Notes under the pieces: generated by a model | Seen by the model: the letters and a program-made list of their open reading frames with translations, nothing else | Told to the model about the DNA's origin: nothing | Databases searched by the model: none | Program-made: the position numbers and the translations under genes | In this document: positions 17,392 to 25,642 of the stretch, piece after piece | How positions within the stretch are numbered: position 1 is the first letter of the stretch | Layout: each line of letters begins with the position of its first letter | Origin: Pseudanabaena sp. PCC 6802 | GTDB taxonomy: Bacteria > Cyanobacteriota > Cyanobacteriia > Pseudanabaenales > Pseudanabaenaceae | Assembly (NCBI RefSeq): GCF_000332175.1 | Contig: NZ_KB235914.1 | Coordinates: forward strand, 2,848,868 to 2,912,867 | Length of the DNA stretch: 64,000 nt | Reading direction: 5' to 3'

Positions 17392-19023
17392 ATGCGGTAC
17401 CCACTTCAACTAGTCAAAAAATCTATATTCCTGTTGCTGACTGGTATAGTCCTGGTCAGCATTCTTTTTGCTTGTACCAGTACCCAACCCGATCCCCAAA
17501 AATCGGGTAACGGGCGCATCACAATCGGTACCACCAGCACGATTAAGACACTCGACCCTGCTGATGCCTACGATCAACTTACTGGTAATATTCACTTCAA
17601 CACGCTCGAACGCCTTTACACCTATAAGCCTGGAACGACCGAGCTAGTACCGCAACTAGCTACTGCTATGCCCAAAGCGAGCGCGGATGGGTTAGTCTAT
17701 ACGATCCCGGTGCGGACAGGTGTAAGATTCCACGATCGCACCGATTTTACTGCCGAGTCAATGGCATTCTCGCTGCGCCGCTTCATCCAGCTCAAAGGCG
17801 CGCCATCTTTTTTGCTGTCGGATGTAATTAAATCCGTGCGTTCCAATAATGATGCTCGCGAATTGATCGTGACGCTAAAACAGCCATTTCCGCTATTCCC
17901 GAAGCTTTTAGCGTTTACGGGCGCGGGCGCGATTTCACCTCTGGCTTATGGTGGTAGCGGCAACAAAGATTTCTTCCCCAAGCAGATAGTTGGTACGGGG
18001 CCTTATCAACTGGCTCAGTATGTTGAGGGCAACCTGCTGCGCCTTGATGCCTTTCCAGACTACTGGGGACAGAAACCTGCGAATCGAGGCATCGACATCC
18101 AGTTTTTATCTTCTAATGCCAATCTCTTAAATGCATTTAAAACCGGGGCGGTGGACGTGGCATTTCAAACTCTTAGCCCTACCCAGATTCACAGTCTAGA
18201 AACTAATGCTGCCCAACAAGGTTGGACAGTGGCTTCTAACCAGGGGGCGACGATGCTATTTATGGTATTGAATGTAGCGCAACCGCCACTAGATAACATT
18301 AAGGTGCGGCAGGCGCTGGCAGCGGCTATGGATCGACCGCTGTTGCAAGAACGGGTATTTCAAGGGCAGAGAGTTCCCGTTTACAGCCTGATTCCTGCTA
18401 CTCTGAGCGCCTATCGTCCAGTATTTCAAAATCTCTACGGTGACGGTAACGCCAAGCTTGCCAGACAGCTACTCACCAAAGCCGGATACTCGGACGATCG
18501 CCCCGTCAAAATTTCGATCTGGTACACGCCCAAATATGCAGGCAATGGCGATTTGGTCGCCAGTACGCTCAAAGCAGCGATCGCCAAGAGCGTGGGCAAA
18601 ATCCTCCAAATTAAGTTAGAGAAAGTCGATCAAACCGTTGCCTATGCCTTTATTGATAAGGGGGCTTACTCGGCGTTCCTGTTAGATTGGGTGCCTGACT
18701 CTTTCGATCCTGATAACTTTACTTATCCATTCTTATTATGCGAAGAAGCCGATCGAAATGGCTGCACTAAAGGCGGCAGTCAATATTTTGGCTCCTTCTA
18801 TAACAATCCAGAAATGAATCAATTGCTGGCTCAACAGCGCTTGGAGCAAGATCCAGTCAAACGCGATCGGATCTTCGCTAAAATTCAAGATATCTTGGGT
18901 AGGGATGTCCCGTTTATCCCCCTCTGGCAAAACCGCGAATATGCCTTCGCTCGACCTGGTGTGAAAGGGGTCGCGATCGAGCCAACCCAACAATTACCCT
19001 ATAGTTCAATTCACAAAACCTGA
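17392..19023 (+). CDS. Family 5 ABC transporter solute-binding lipoprotein
   Basis: A 543-residue periplasmic binding protein of the peptide/nickel/opine class (SBP_bac_5). The signal sequence ends in the lipobox SILFACTS, giving a lipid-modified Cys28. Family landmarks follow: TIKTLDPADAYDQLTGNI, LATAMPKASADGLVYTIPVR, VRFHDRTDFTAESMAFSLRR, VGTGPYQLAQY, LDNIKVRQALAAAMDR and a C-terminal VPFIPLWQN. No permease or ATPase genes are adjacent, so the transporter partners are elsewhere. The following kinase gene begins 10 bp downstream and may be cotranscribed. Confidence 0.92.
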   Translation: MRYPLQLVKKSIFLLLTGIVLVSILFACTSTQPDPQKSGNGRITIGTTSTIKTLDPADAYDQLTGNIHFNTLERLYTYKPGTTELVPQLATAMPKASADGLVYTIPVRTGVRFHDRTDFTAESMAFSLRRFIQLKGAPSFLLSDVIKSVRSNNDARELIVTLKQPFPLFPKLLAFTGAGAISPLAYGGSGNKDFFPKQIVGTGPYQLAQYVEGNLLRLDAFPDYWGQKPANRGIDIQFLSSNANLLNAFKTGAVDVAFQTLSPTQIHSLETNAAQQGWTVASNQGATMLFMVLNVAQPPLDNIKVRQALAAAMDRPLLQERVFQGQRVPVYSLIPATLSAYRPVFQNLYGDGNAKLARQLLTKAGYSDDRPVKISIWYTPKYAGNGDLVASTLKAAIAKSVGKILQIKLEKVDQTVAYAFIDKGAYSAFLLDWVPDSFDPDNFTYPFLLCEEADRNGCTKGGSQYFGSFYNNPEMNQLLAQQRLEQDPVKRDRIFAKIQDILGRDVPFIPLWQNREYAFARPGVKGVAIEPTQQLPYSSIHKT

Positions 19024-19032
19024 GCATGACTC

Positions 19033-20118
19033 ATGATTCTAGTTATAGAAGATGACGACGATATCAGAGAGAATATCTTGGAAATCCTGAGCGACTCGGG
19101 TTTCGAGGCGATCGCGGCACCAAATGGGAAGATTGGCGTTGAGCTAGCCCAGCAACATAAGCCTAACCTGATTATCTGCGATGTCACGATGCCAGAGCTT
19201 GGTGGTTACGACGTAATCGCCAAACTACGACAAGAACCTGAATTGGCGCTGACTCCCTTCATCTTTCTGACAGGGATGTACGACCAAACTAGCCTGCGTC
19301 ATGGCATGACCTTAGGCGCAGATGACTATTTGAGCAAGCCCATTTCTCGCAAAGTATTGCTAGATGCCATTAATACCCGTCTGGAAAAGCAAGCTTTAAT
19401 TAATCGTCAAGCACGCTCGAAGTTAGATGCACTGCGTAATAGTATCTCGTTATCGCTGCCTCACGAACTTATTACACCTCTAAGCGGTATTCTGGGTCTA
19501 GCTCAGATTCTGATTGAAGAATATGCGACGATTTCGCCAAATGAAATTCTCGAAATCGCTCAGGATATCGAAGCCTCGGGACAGCGCCTCAATCGATTAA
19601 TTCAAAACTTCATTACTTACGCAGAGCTACAAATCGATCGGAAACCGCTATCTGAAGACGAACAATCTAAGCTATCTACAGAAACTAGCAACGTGATTAT
19701 TACCAGAGTAGCGATCGCTAAAGCAAAACTGGCAAACCGAGAGGCAGACCTACAGCTAGAACTGGATGACGAGATCGCTTTGGCAGTTCCAGAAACTAAG
19801 CTGCAAAAAGTTTTGGAGGAAGTAATCGACAATGCTTTTAAGTATTCGGTTGTGGGGACACCAGTGCATATCTCCAGTCAGAAGATCGATAATCATGCCG
19901 TTATCAGGATCGGCGATCGCGGTAGAGGCATGACCGCAGCTCAAGTTAATGATGTGGGGGGCTATATGCAGTTCGAGCGCACGCTATACGAACAGCAGGG
20001 ATCGGGACTGGGCTTAGCGATCGTCAAACGCATAACCGAACTCTATGGAGGTAGTTTTCGGATCGAAAGTGAGGTCAACGTCCAAACCACAGTCGAGATT
20101 TCCTTACCTGGTTGCTAG
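19033..20118 (+). CDS. Hybrid response regulator / histidine kinase
   Basis: A 361-residue cytosolic protein. Residues 1-120 are a receiver with acidic pocket IEDDDD, phospho-acceptor Asp50 in LIICDVTMPE, and the conserved lysine in YLSKPIS. Residues 135-200 are a HisKA domain with His144 in SLPHELITPLSG. The ATPase domain has N box EEVIDNAFKYS, G1 IGDRGRGMTAAQV and G2 GSGLGLAIVKR. The receiver-kinase order without a membrane sensor is common in cyanobacteria, where such proteins act in phosphorelays. Signal unknown. The gene for a STAS protein lies convergent just downstream. Confidence 0.93.
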   Translation: MILVIEDDDDIRENILEILSDSGFEAIAAPNGKIGVELAQQHKPNLIICDVTMPELGGYDVIAKLRQEPELALTPFIFLTGMYDQTSLRHGMTLGADDYLSKPISRKVLLDAINTRLEKQALINRQARSKLDALRNSISLSLPHELITPLSGILGLAQILIEEYATISPNEILEIAQDIEASGQRLNRLIQNFITYAELQIDRKPLSEDEQSKLSTETSNVIITRVAIAKAKLANREADLQLELDDEIALAVPETKLQKVLEEVIDNAFKYSVVGTPVHISSQKIDNHAVIRIGDRGRGMTAAQVNDVGGYMQFERTLYEQQGSGLGLAIVKRITELYGGSFRIESEVNVQTTVEISLPGC

Positions 20119-20140
20119 ACAGCCACTAGTTTGTCAGCTC

Positions 20141-20557
20141 TTATGCCGTTATCGAGGACTGGCGAGGTATAGCTATGATGTCTTCCGCATTCTGACAATT
20201 TGTGCCGGGCAGAATATCAAAAAATCTTTGCGTTCCAGTTAGCTCGATCAGAACTTCCACAGATTCGCTTAAGTCGCACAGCGCCAACCGACCGCCATTA
20301 GCCTTAAGGATGGTCAAGGCTGAGATCAGAGCACCCAAACCGCTATTGTCGATGAATGACACGTCATGCATATCTACAACCAAAATATCTGGTTTGCTCT
20401 TGGCAGCGACAACAATCTCTTGGAAAAAATCCTCAAAATGGCTGATATCTAGACTGCCAGAAAGCTTGATTGTCTGAACCACAGGACTCATATCAACCTT
20501 TACCTTACGCCTCGGAGATTTTAGATTTGGATTCATCAACATGATTGGTCGTTGCAA
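20141..20557 (-). CDS. STAS-domain anti-sigma factor antagonist
   Basis: A 138-residue SpoIIAA/RsbV-type protein. The domain covers residues 25-125, with the phosphorylatable serine Ser72 in VSFIDNSGLGALISA and a conserved LALCDLSESVEVLIELTGTQ. Such proteins bind an anti-sigma kinase and are inactivated by phosphorylation. The first 20 residues are basic and may be a linker or an overlong start; an ATG at residue 23 is the alternative. No cognate RsbW or sigma factor is adjacent. Confidence 0.88.
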   Translation of the reverse strand: MQRPIMLMNPNLKSPRRKVKVDMSPVVQTIKLSGSLDISHFEDFFQEIVVAAKSKPDILVVDMHDVSFIDNSGLGALISALTILKANGGRLALCDLSESVEVLIELTGTQRFFDILPGTNCQNAEDIIAIPRQSSITA

Positions 20558-20599
20558 GAGGGTGTATTTGGAGTGCAGGTGTCACCAACTCAAATTGCT

Positions 20600-20920
20600 A
20601 GATTCTAGCAATTGTGCTTTATGCAGATCTAATTCGGTCGGTTGCGATCGCTATCGCTCTTCCTGCGCGCTGGTTGCGAGTCCATAAAGCAAAATGGCTG
20701 CACGATCGGGGCGATCTAGTTTATGCCTGGGGGAGACATGCCAGAATTGCATAACCGCCATAGATAAAGTTACGCGCTTTGGTAGCAGCAACCTCAACGC
20801 GATCGATACCTTGCTCGCGATTTGGATAACGACTGAATAAACCTAACTTAACTGGAGATCGTGAAAAACTCGGGAATTTTTTGGCGATCGCCCTATGTTT
20901 ATTGCGGTTATACCAATTTA
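20600..20920 (-). pseudogene. Decayed coding fragment, family unknown
   Basis: On the minus strand one frame reads LGLFSRYPNREQGIDRVEVA then ATKARNFIYGGYAILA before a stop, and a neighbouring frame continues RHKLDRPDRAAILLYGLATS then AQEER, a stop, and RSQPTELDLHKAQLLES. Both look protein-like with the same polarity, which suggests a frameshifted relic. No start codon is seen and no family is recognised. Confidence 0.3.
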
Positions 20921-21063
20921 AATTGTCGGGGGTACAGACGAGGGGTGTGGGGGCAATGCCCCCAAGAAGGGGAGGCAGGGCGGTCTTGGGGGTTCCCCCG
21001 CTAGAGCCACTGCCTGCTCCACCACTTTACCCCGTTTCATCTGTTGGGTTTACTATACAAATT
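20914..21063. repeat. MITE-like repeat, family B copy 1
   Basis: About 150 bp, opening AATTTAAATTGTCGGGGGTA and ending CTGTTGGGTTTACTATACAA, with a GC-rich core GGGGGCAATGCCCCC. It aligns at both ends with 46651-46757. The terminal repeats are imperfect. A spurious 87-codon frame crosses it. Confidence 0.6.
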
Positions 21064-21140
21064 CCGGCGGGTCGTCACCGCGTGCAGATGGGCGCGCAGC
21101 AATTGCCTGTCATTGAAGGAAAAAAAGGTTTGAGTACAAA

Positions 21141-21722
21141 CTAAGTGCTAGCTCCTGTCGCAGTTCGAGCAGTTTCAGTATTCTCTGACTTGGGCGGGAC
21201 TTTACGAATTTCGGTACAAAATGAAGTGACGTTAGACATGCCAACGGTTATACCAGCACGGAGGCACAGATTGGGGCGGGGAAACCAGAATTTTTCCTCA
21301 GAGTAAACCGTGCCATACTCCGTGATCAGGCTCAAGACATCATCGGAACTCATGACATAACGCCCGACTACGGGTGCTTTTTCCGCATAGCCCTGATGCC
21401 GCAGCAGGTGGCCCTGTTGTATATCATCACCATCTGCGATCGGCACGAATATAGTGAAACCTTTATGGTTACCCTCGCCCACCGTATCTTTGTTGTCCCA
21501 TTCCATTGAGCCATTCCACGTTACTTTGGCGGCACATAATGCCTGTTCGGGGTTAAAGCCGTGTTGCTCGCACAGTTCGATTACCTGAGGATCTTGTACG
21601 GACAGCATCTCCAGGTGAATTTCAGACGTACCGCTTTCAGCTTTTTTGATAATAAGGTGATGGCTAGTGCGCGTTGATGTCCAGGTACCAGCTCTGTGCT
21701 GGAAAAATTCCACTATATTCAT
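21141..21722 (-). CDS. CpcS/CpeS-family phycobiliprotein lyase
   Basis: A 193-residue lipocalin-like beta barrel that attaches phycocyanobilin (or related bilin) to a cysteine of phycobiliproteins. The family opening MNIVEFFQHRAGTWTSTRTSHH is clear, followed by VTWNGSMEWDNKD, HKGFTIFVPIADG, GHLLRHQGYAEKAPVVGRY and SEEKFWFPRPNLCLRAG. The C-terminal 25 residues are low complexity. It lies downstream of gvpJ in the same direction with a 270-bp gap, so it is probably not part of that operon. Confidence 0.88.
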   Translation of the reverse strand: MNIVEFFQHRAGTWTSTRTSHHLIIKKAESGTSEIHLEMLSVQDPQVIELCEQHGFNPEQALCAAKVTWNGSMEWDNKDTVGEGNHKGFTIFVPIADGDDIQQGHLLRHQGYAEKAPVVGRYVMSSDDVLSLITEYGTVYSEEKFWFPRPNLCLRAGITVGMSNVTSFCTEIRKVPPKSENTETARTATGAST

Positions 21723-21990
21723 GTTTGATTATTTACACTTATGGCGATCGGCTGTCAGAAATACAGGCTTATTATTTATTAGGGCTTAGGCAAAAATCCT
21801 GTCGGTAGGGCGAGCATTACCCACCTTACTACACGCATAGTAGGAAAAAGTTTATTTTGCGCAAGTCCTGATTAACTTAATGTTACCGCAAAGTTTTTAC
21901 AAAGCAGCTTTCAAGTAAGAGGGGATAGCTAAACAGGACTTGGTGTAACGCGAGTTCGTAGCCCTATAATGCAGGATCGTGCATCCCAAA

Positions 21991-22323
21991 CTAATTGACG
22001 GTGCGTTTCTGGGGCAGTGTATTTGTCTTCAAAACTGCTAGCTCTTGCTCTAATAAACTAATGCGCTCCAGGAGTTGCTGATTTGCCAGCATGAGTTCTT
22101 GGGCGCGAGTACTGAGATATGGATCTGATTCCCACCAGTTAATGCCGATTTCTTTAGCTTTATCCACAGAAGCCACCAGCAAGCGAATCCTAATGCTGAG
22201 CAATTCCACATTGCCGACCGTGACGGTAATGTCTCCCGCGATGACAATGCCCTTGTCTAATACCCGTTCCAGGACATCAGCCAGGGAAGAGCTACCAGTA
22301 TTTGTTCTAATCGTTTGCGTCAT
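21991..22323 (-). CDS. gvpJ: Gas vesicle protein GvpJ
   Basis: A 110-residue GvpA/J-family protein. Residues 12-70 align with GvpA (SSLADVLERVLDKGIVIAGD, VGNVELLSIRIRLLVASVDK), and the C terminus extends as a coiled coil (LMLANQQLLERISLLEQELA). GvpJ is a minor shell or nucleation protein. The gene starts seven bases after gvpN ends, the usual cyanobacterial order gvpA-C-N-J. No gvpK, gvpF/L, gvpG, gvpV or gvpW follows here. Confidence 0.9.
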   Translation of the reverse strand: MTQTIRTNTGSSSLADVLERVLDKGIVIAGDITVTVGNVELLSIRIRLLVASVDKAKEIGINWWESDPYLSTRAQELMLANQQLLERISLLEQELAVLKTNTLPQKRTVN

Positions 22324-22330
22324 TGCGTCG

Positions 22331-23209
22331 TCATGGTAGCTGATCTAGTAGTTTGGCCAGAGATGCTTCTAACTCAGGCGTGCGATCGAATCTGGAGATG
22401 AGGACATCATGGCACAAATCGCGAAAATCTTCATTCTGGCCCGAGATGGGAATGTCATGCTCGTGACAGATCCGACCGATCATCAAACAAATTCGCAAAC
22501 TGGAAGATTTAGTATGCTCGGAGCGACGACGATAGCTCCGTACTAAGTTGATAATCTTGAGAGATTGTGTGGGACTCAGCCCCACACGATTAGTTAGAAT
22601 CAGCTTTTCAGTCTCGATGTCACTCTCGCCAATCTCAATTGTGATCATGCGATCCATCAAGGCATCCTGGGTAGCATGCACGCCTGCATATTCTTCAGGG
22701 TTAGAAGTAAATATCGCCCGAAATTGCGGGTGTACTCGCACGTACTCATTCTGGGAGCTATCCGGTGGAAGGACGATTAACTTCTCCTCTAGCGTACTGA
22801 GCAGGACATTGTTTACCTCAGGGCGCGATCGATTAAACTCATCATAAATTAGGGTAAAGCCTTCCTTGGCAGCGAGCGTGAGGCGGGAATCCACCCAACT
22901 GCTGCGCATGTCGTCTTCTACCTTGAGGACGGAGTGAATGTAGTTATCTACAACTTTTTTACGGGTGTAGCCTGACTGCGACCCTATGAGTTTTGAGGAT
23001 TTTAAATCTTCATCGCCATAAATCAACACCATAGGGCGACCGAGCAGTCCCGCTAGATGCATTGCCATTGTCGTTTTGCCCGTACCAGCCGGCCCGCGCA
23101 GGTGGATGGCAAAGCCAGATTGCAGGTATCGTAAAGCGCGACGAGCAATTTGTCGAGTGAAGTCGGTACTGACAAATTGCTTGGGATTAGCTTGTAGAAC
23201 TGTTGTCAT
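22331..23209 (-). CDS. gvpN: Gas vesicle AAA+ ATPase GvpN
   Basis: A 292-residue MoxR-type AAA+ protein required for full gas vesicle growth. Walker A is GPAGTGKT at residues 39-46, Walker B is TLIYDEFNRSRPEVNNVLLS, and the sensor region includes RAIFTSNPEEYAGVHATQDALMDR. Length and sequence fit the family closely. Same strand as gvpC, 125 bp downstream. Confidence 0.95.
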   Translation of the reverse strand: MTTVLQANPKQFVSTDFTRQIARRALRYLQSGFAIHLRGPAGTGKTTMAMHLAGLLGRPMVLIYGDEDLKSSKLIGSQSGYTRKKVVDNYIHSVLKVEDDMRSSWVDSRLTLAAKEGFTLIYDEFNRSRPEVNNVLLSTLEEKLIVLPPDSSQNEYVRVHPQFRAIFTSNPEEYAGVHATQDALMDRMITIEIGESDIETEKLILTNRVGLSPTQSLKIINLVRSYRRRSEHTKSSSLRICLMIGRICHEHDIPISGQNEDFRDLCHDVLISRFDRTPELEASLAKLLDQLP

Positions 23210-23334
23210 ATTTCAATAAGCCCAGTAGTAGCTACATTGTTGCTAGAGGCAAGTCGCACTTAACTTTAACCCTAATTTGCGGATCGCGATCGCTCGATTG
23301 CGATCCACAAGTCCAACGATCGAATGCGATCGCT

Positions 23335-24321
23335 CTAGGCTTGCTCGACCATTTTTAGTAAAGCATTTAAAATGTCAGACGGATCTACTTTTAGAGAATT
23401 AGCACCTCGAGCCAGTAAATCTCTGACGCGATCGCGGTTATTCACAACCTGCATAACGGATGGCTTGCCGTCTAATTTGCTGATGTAGTCCTTGATGAAC
23501 TGCTGAATTTTATTGGCACTGGGAACGACTGGTGCAGGCTGAGGAGCAGGAGTGACAGCGGGAGCAACAGTTTTGGGAGCAGCGGCTTTGGTCTCTTTAG
23601 TAGCAGTTGCAGGTTTAGACGCAGGTTTGGTTGCTGCTGCCTTAGGCGCGGCTTTAGAACTGGCGGTCTTTCTCGTGCTGCTAGCTTTAGATTTTGGGGC
23701 TGGAGGTACGATTTCCTCTGCGTCATCCTCCATACTCCAGACAGACTGCTTAATATAGTTGCAGTATTCTGCTAGTTCTTGACGCAAAGCCTCGGACATG
23801 GCCGCGCGATCTTCAGCAAACTCTTCCAGTTGCGTTTTTACTTCAACGGCGCGATCCGCCACTTCCTGTTGCCGTTGCTCGGCATCCGCAGTTGCCTGAG
23901 CCAGGAAATCTTGAAAGTATTGGACGCGCAGGGTCGTGTCGATTTCGGCTTGCTCGATGCGCTGTCGAGCAACTTCTGCCATGTGCGCTTGGACGGCGGC
24001 GGCACGATCCATGGCTTCAGCAATGCGATTGTTGGCATCGCGGGCAGCAGCAACGATTCTGGTTTGGTGAATTTCTGCGATCTGCGATCGCACGCTAGCA
24101 GCCCGCGCCTTCACCTCTATGGCACGCTGCATACTATCGAGTTTAGCTTGAGCGAGGCGCTGTTGTTGGGCTTGCGCTAATTCTTGGGCTAATTCCTCCG
24201 CTCGTACCTGAATCTCGTGCAGTCGATCTGAGCGATCTAGCTGGCATTGTGCGACAAACTCCTCTCGCTCTTGCAGTCTTTGTTGTTTGGCTCTAGCAAA
24301 CTTTCGCATCAAAGAGGCCAT
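23335..24321 (-). CDS. gvpC: Gas vesicle outer-surface protein GvpC with extended C terminus
   Basis: A 328-residue protein. Residues 1-195 are the alpha-helical 33-residue repeats of GvpC, recognisable from recurrent blocks such as QQRLAQAKLDSMQRAIEVKA, QTRIVAAARDANNRIAEAMD and QRIEQAEIDTTLRVQYFQDF. GvpC binds the outside of the GvpA ribs and stiffens them. Residues 205-270 are an Ala/Lys/Pro/Thr-rich linker, and residues 270-328 (NKIQQFIKDYISKLDGKPSV ... LLARGANSLKVDPSDILNAL) look like a small helical domain that I do not know from the classic GvpC. The start is the ATG at 24321. Confidence 0.93.
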   Translation of the reverse strand: MASLMRKFARAKQQRLQEREEFVAQCQLDRSDRLHEIQVRAEELAQELAQAQQQRLAQAKLDSMQRAIEVKARAASVRSQIAEIHQTRIVAAARDANNRIAEAMDRAAAVQAHMAEVARQRIEQAEIDTTLRVQYFQDFLAQATADAEQRQQEVADRAVEVKTQLEEFAEDRAAMSEALRQELAEYCNYIKQSVWSMEDDAEEIVPPAPKSKASSTRKTASSKAAPKAAATKPASKPATATKETKAAAPKTVAPAVTPAPQPAPVVPSANKIQQFIKDYISKLDGKPSVMQVVNNRDRVRDLLARGANSLKVDPSDILNALLKMVEQA

Positions 24322-24513
24322 AGTGAGTTCCTCAATATGTAGATTTGGCTGAATTTAGGCTAAGTTAAAAACGCACGAATATGCGTATGGCGCGAATAAT
24401 AATGAGAATCTATGCAAGGCAAGAATCTTATAGACAAATAGGAACTTGGATATAAACCCCAAGTTCCCACTGCTATCTTTGCGATCGATCCAACCTGCTA
24501 AAATTGAGGGTAT

Positions 24514-24732
24514 CTAAGCCGCAGGCACGGCTGCAGAGGTGGTGAGACCAACTGCTTCTGCGTACTTGAGGTATGTTTCTACAGAGGCGATGACAACGCG
24601 GGCTTCAATTGCTAGCAACTCAATCCCTACCAGAGAGACTCTTACCCAAGCATCGATCACTACACCTTTATCAAGGATGCGATCGACTACTTCCGCAAGG
24701 CTAGAGGAAGAATTTACCTTTTCAACTGCCAT
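24514..24732 (-). CDS. gvpA: Major gas vesicle structural protein GvpA, copy 2
   Basis: A 72-residue small hydrophobic shell protein that forms the ribs of the gas vesicle wall. The sequence is the canonical one ([40 protein letters not shown]). The protein is identical to the product at 24961-25179, while the DNA differs at many silent positions. It lies directly upstream of gvpC. Confidence 0.97.
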   Translation of the reverse strand: MAVEKVNSSSSLAEVVDRILDKGVVIDAWVRVSLVGIELLAIEARVVIASVETYLKYAEAVGLTTSAAVPAA

Positions 24733-24800
24733 AAAAATAACACTCCAAAATTCTTTGTACTGACGTTAGGTACTCCAAAAGAGTAAGAATCCTTGACTCT

Positions 24801-24911
24801 GAAGCTATAGCTGTAGACGGATAGGCCAATAAGGGGTACGAGGACTGCGCTCCTATGCAAGGGAGGCTAACCCTGCGACCTGTACTAAACCTGTTGGCTA
24901 TAGCAGCTATA
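24801..24911. repeat. MITE-like repeat, family A copy 2 (diverged)
   Basis: A divergent copy of the 105-bp family between the two gvpA genes. Ends are GAAGCTATAGCTGTAGACGG and CTGTTGGCTATAGCAGCTAT. The core palindrome is partly lost. By position it would lie in the gvpA-gvpA spacer of the transcript. Confidence 0.6.
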
Positions 24912-24960
24912 AATTTAGTGAAATGGCAATGGTTTAAAAATTGCCAACTAGATAGACGAA

Positions 24961-25179
24961 CTATGCAGCGGGAACGGCAGCGGAGGTAGTGAGGCCAACT
25001 GCTTCTGCGTACTTGAGATATGTTTCTACGGAAGCGATCACGACGCGGGCTTCGATCGCTAACAACTCAATCCCTACCAGAGAAACTCTTACCCAAGCAT
25101 CGATCACGACACCTTTGTCGAGGATGCGGTCTACTACTTCAGCTAAGCTGGAGGACGAGTTAACTTTTTCAACTGCCAT
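24961..25179 (-). CDS. gvpA: Major gas vesicle structural protein GvpA, copy 1
   Basis: First gene of the gas vesicle cluster. I place the start at the ATG at 25179, giving the canonical 72 residues; a longer in-frame extension to 25287 is repeat-free but has no GvpA-like sequence. The protein is identical to the second copy. The RBS region reads AACAGGAGTTTTTTT before the ATG. Confidence 0.97.
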   Translation of the reverse strand: MAVEKVNSSSSLAEVVDRILDKGVVIDAWVRVSLVGIELLAIEARVVIASVETYLKYAEAVGLTTSAAVPAA

Positions 25180-25312
25180 AAAAAAACTCCTGTTGTATTT
25201 ACTAAGATATTTCCCAACTTCGCTGCTTTCCATAGCTAAAGTGAGAAAATTTTTATCCAAACCACGCGATGTCAAACAGCTATCCAATTCAGATAGGCTC
25301 TAGAGCATCATT

Positions 25313-25417
25313 TATAGCTATAGCCAACAGGCTTAGGACGGGGTGCAGGGGTGGAACCCCTGCGTGGGGGCGCAGCCCCCACACCCCCCTGTCCTAACAG
25401 ATCTGTCTATGGCTATA
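25313..25417. repeat. MITE-like repeat, family A copy 3
   Basis: A 105-bp copy, almost the exact inverse of 4483-4587, with TATAGCTATAGCCAACAGGC at one end and GATCTGTCTATGGCTATA at the other. It lies about 130 bp upstream of the first gvpA ATG, so it may carry or affect the gvpA promoter. The rest of the 25180-25642 gap shows no gene. Confidence 0.8.
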
Positions 25418-25642
25418 CAATATTTCTGCTTGCACAACTTAATGAACTTAATGAATATGTAGTTCCTAGCCCGGTTACATATCAAATGTCGATCTATGCA
25501 AGTTTGTACAGTATTCAGTTTTAACCACCCTTACTTAGCATATAGCAATAATCGTGATTTTTTGAACCCAGCCGGATTTTTCTCAGAAAATCTAAGCCAG
25601 ATTGCGATATTCGAGAGTATCTACAGCCAGGTGGGATTAAGC

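Noticed and set aside
20881-21144. An 87-codon plus-strand frame
   Set aside because: Almost entirely translated family B repeat; the Pro/Arg/Gly-rich product is typical of repeat translation.
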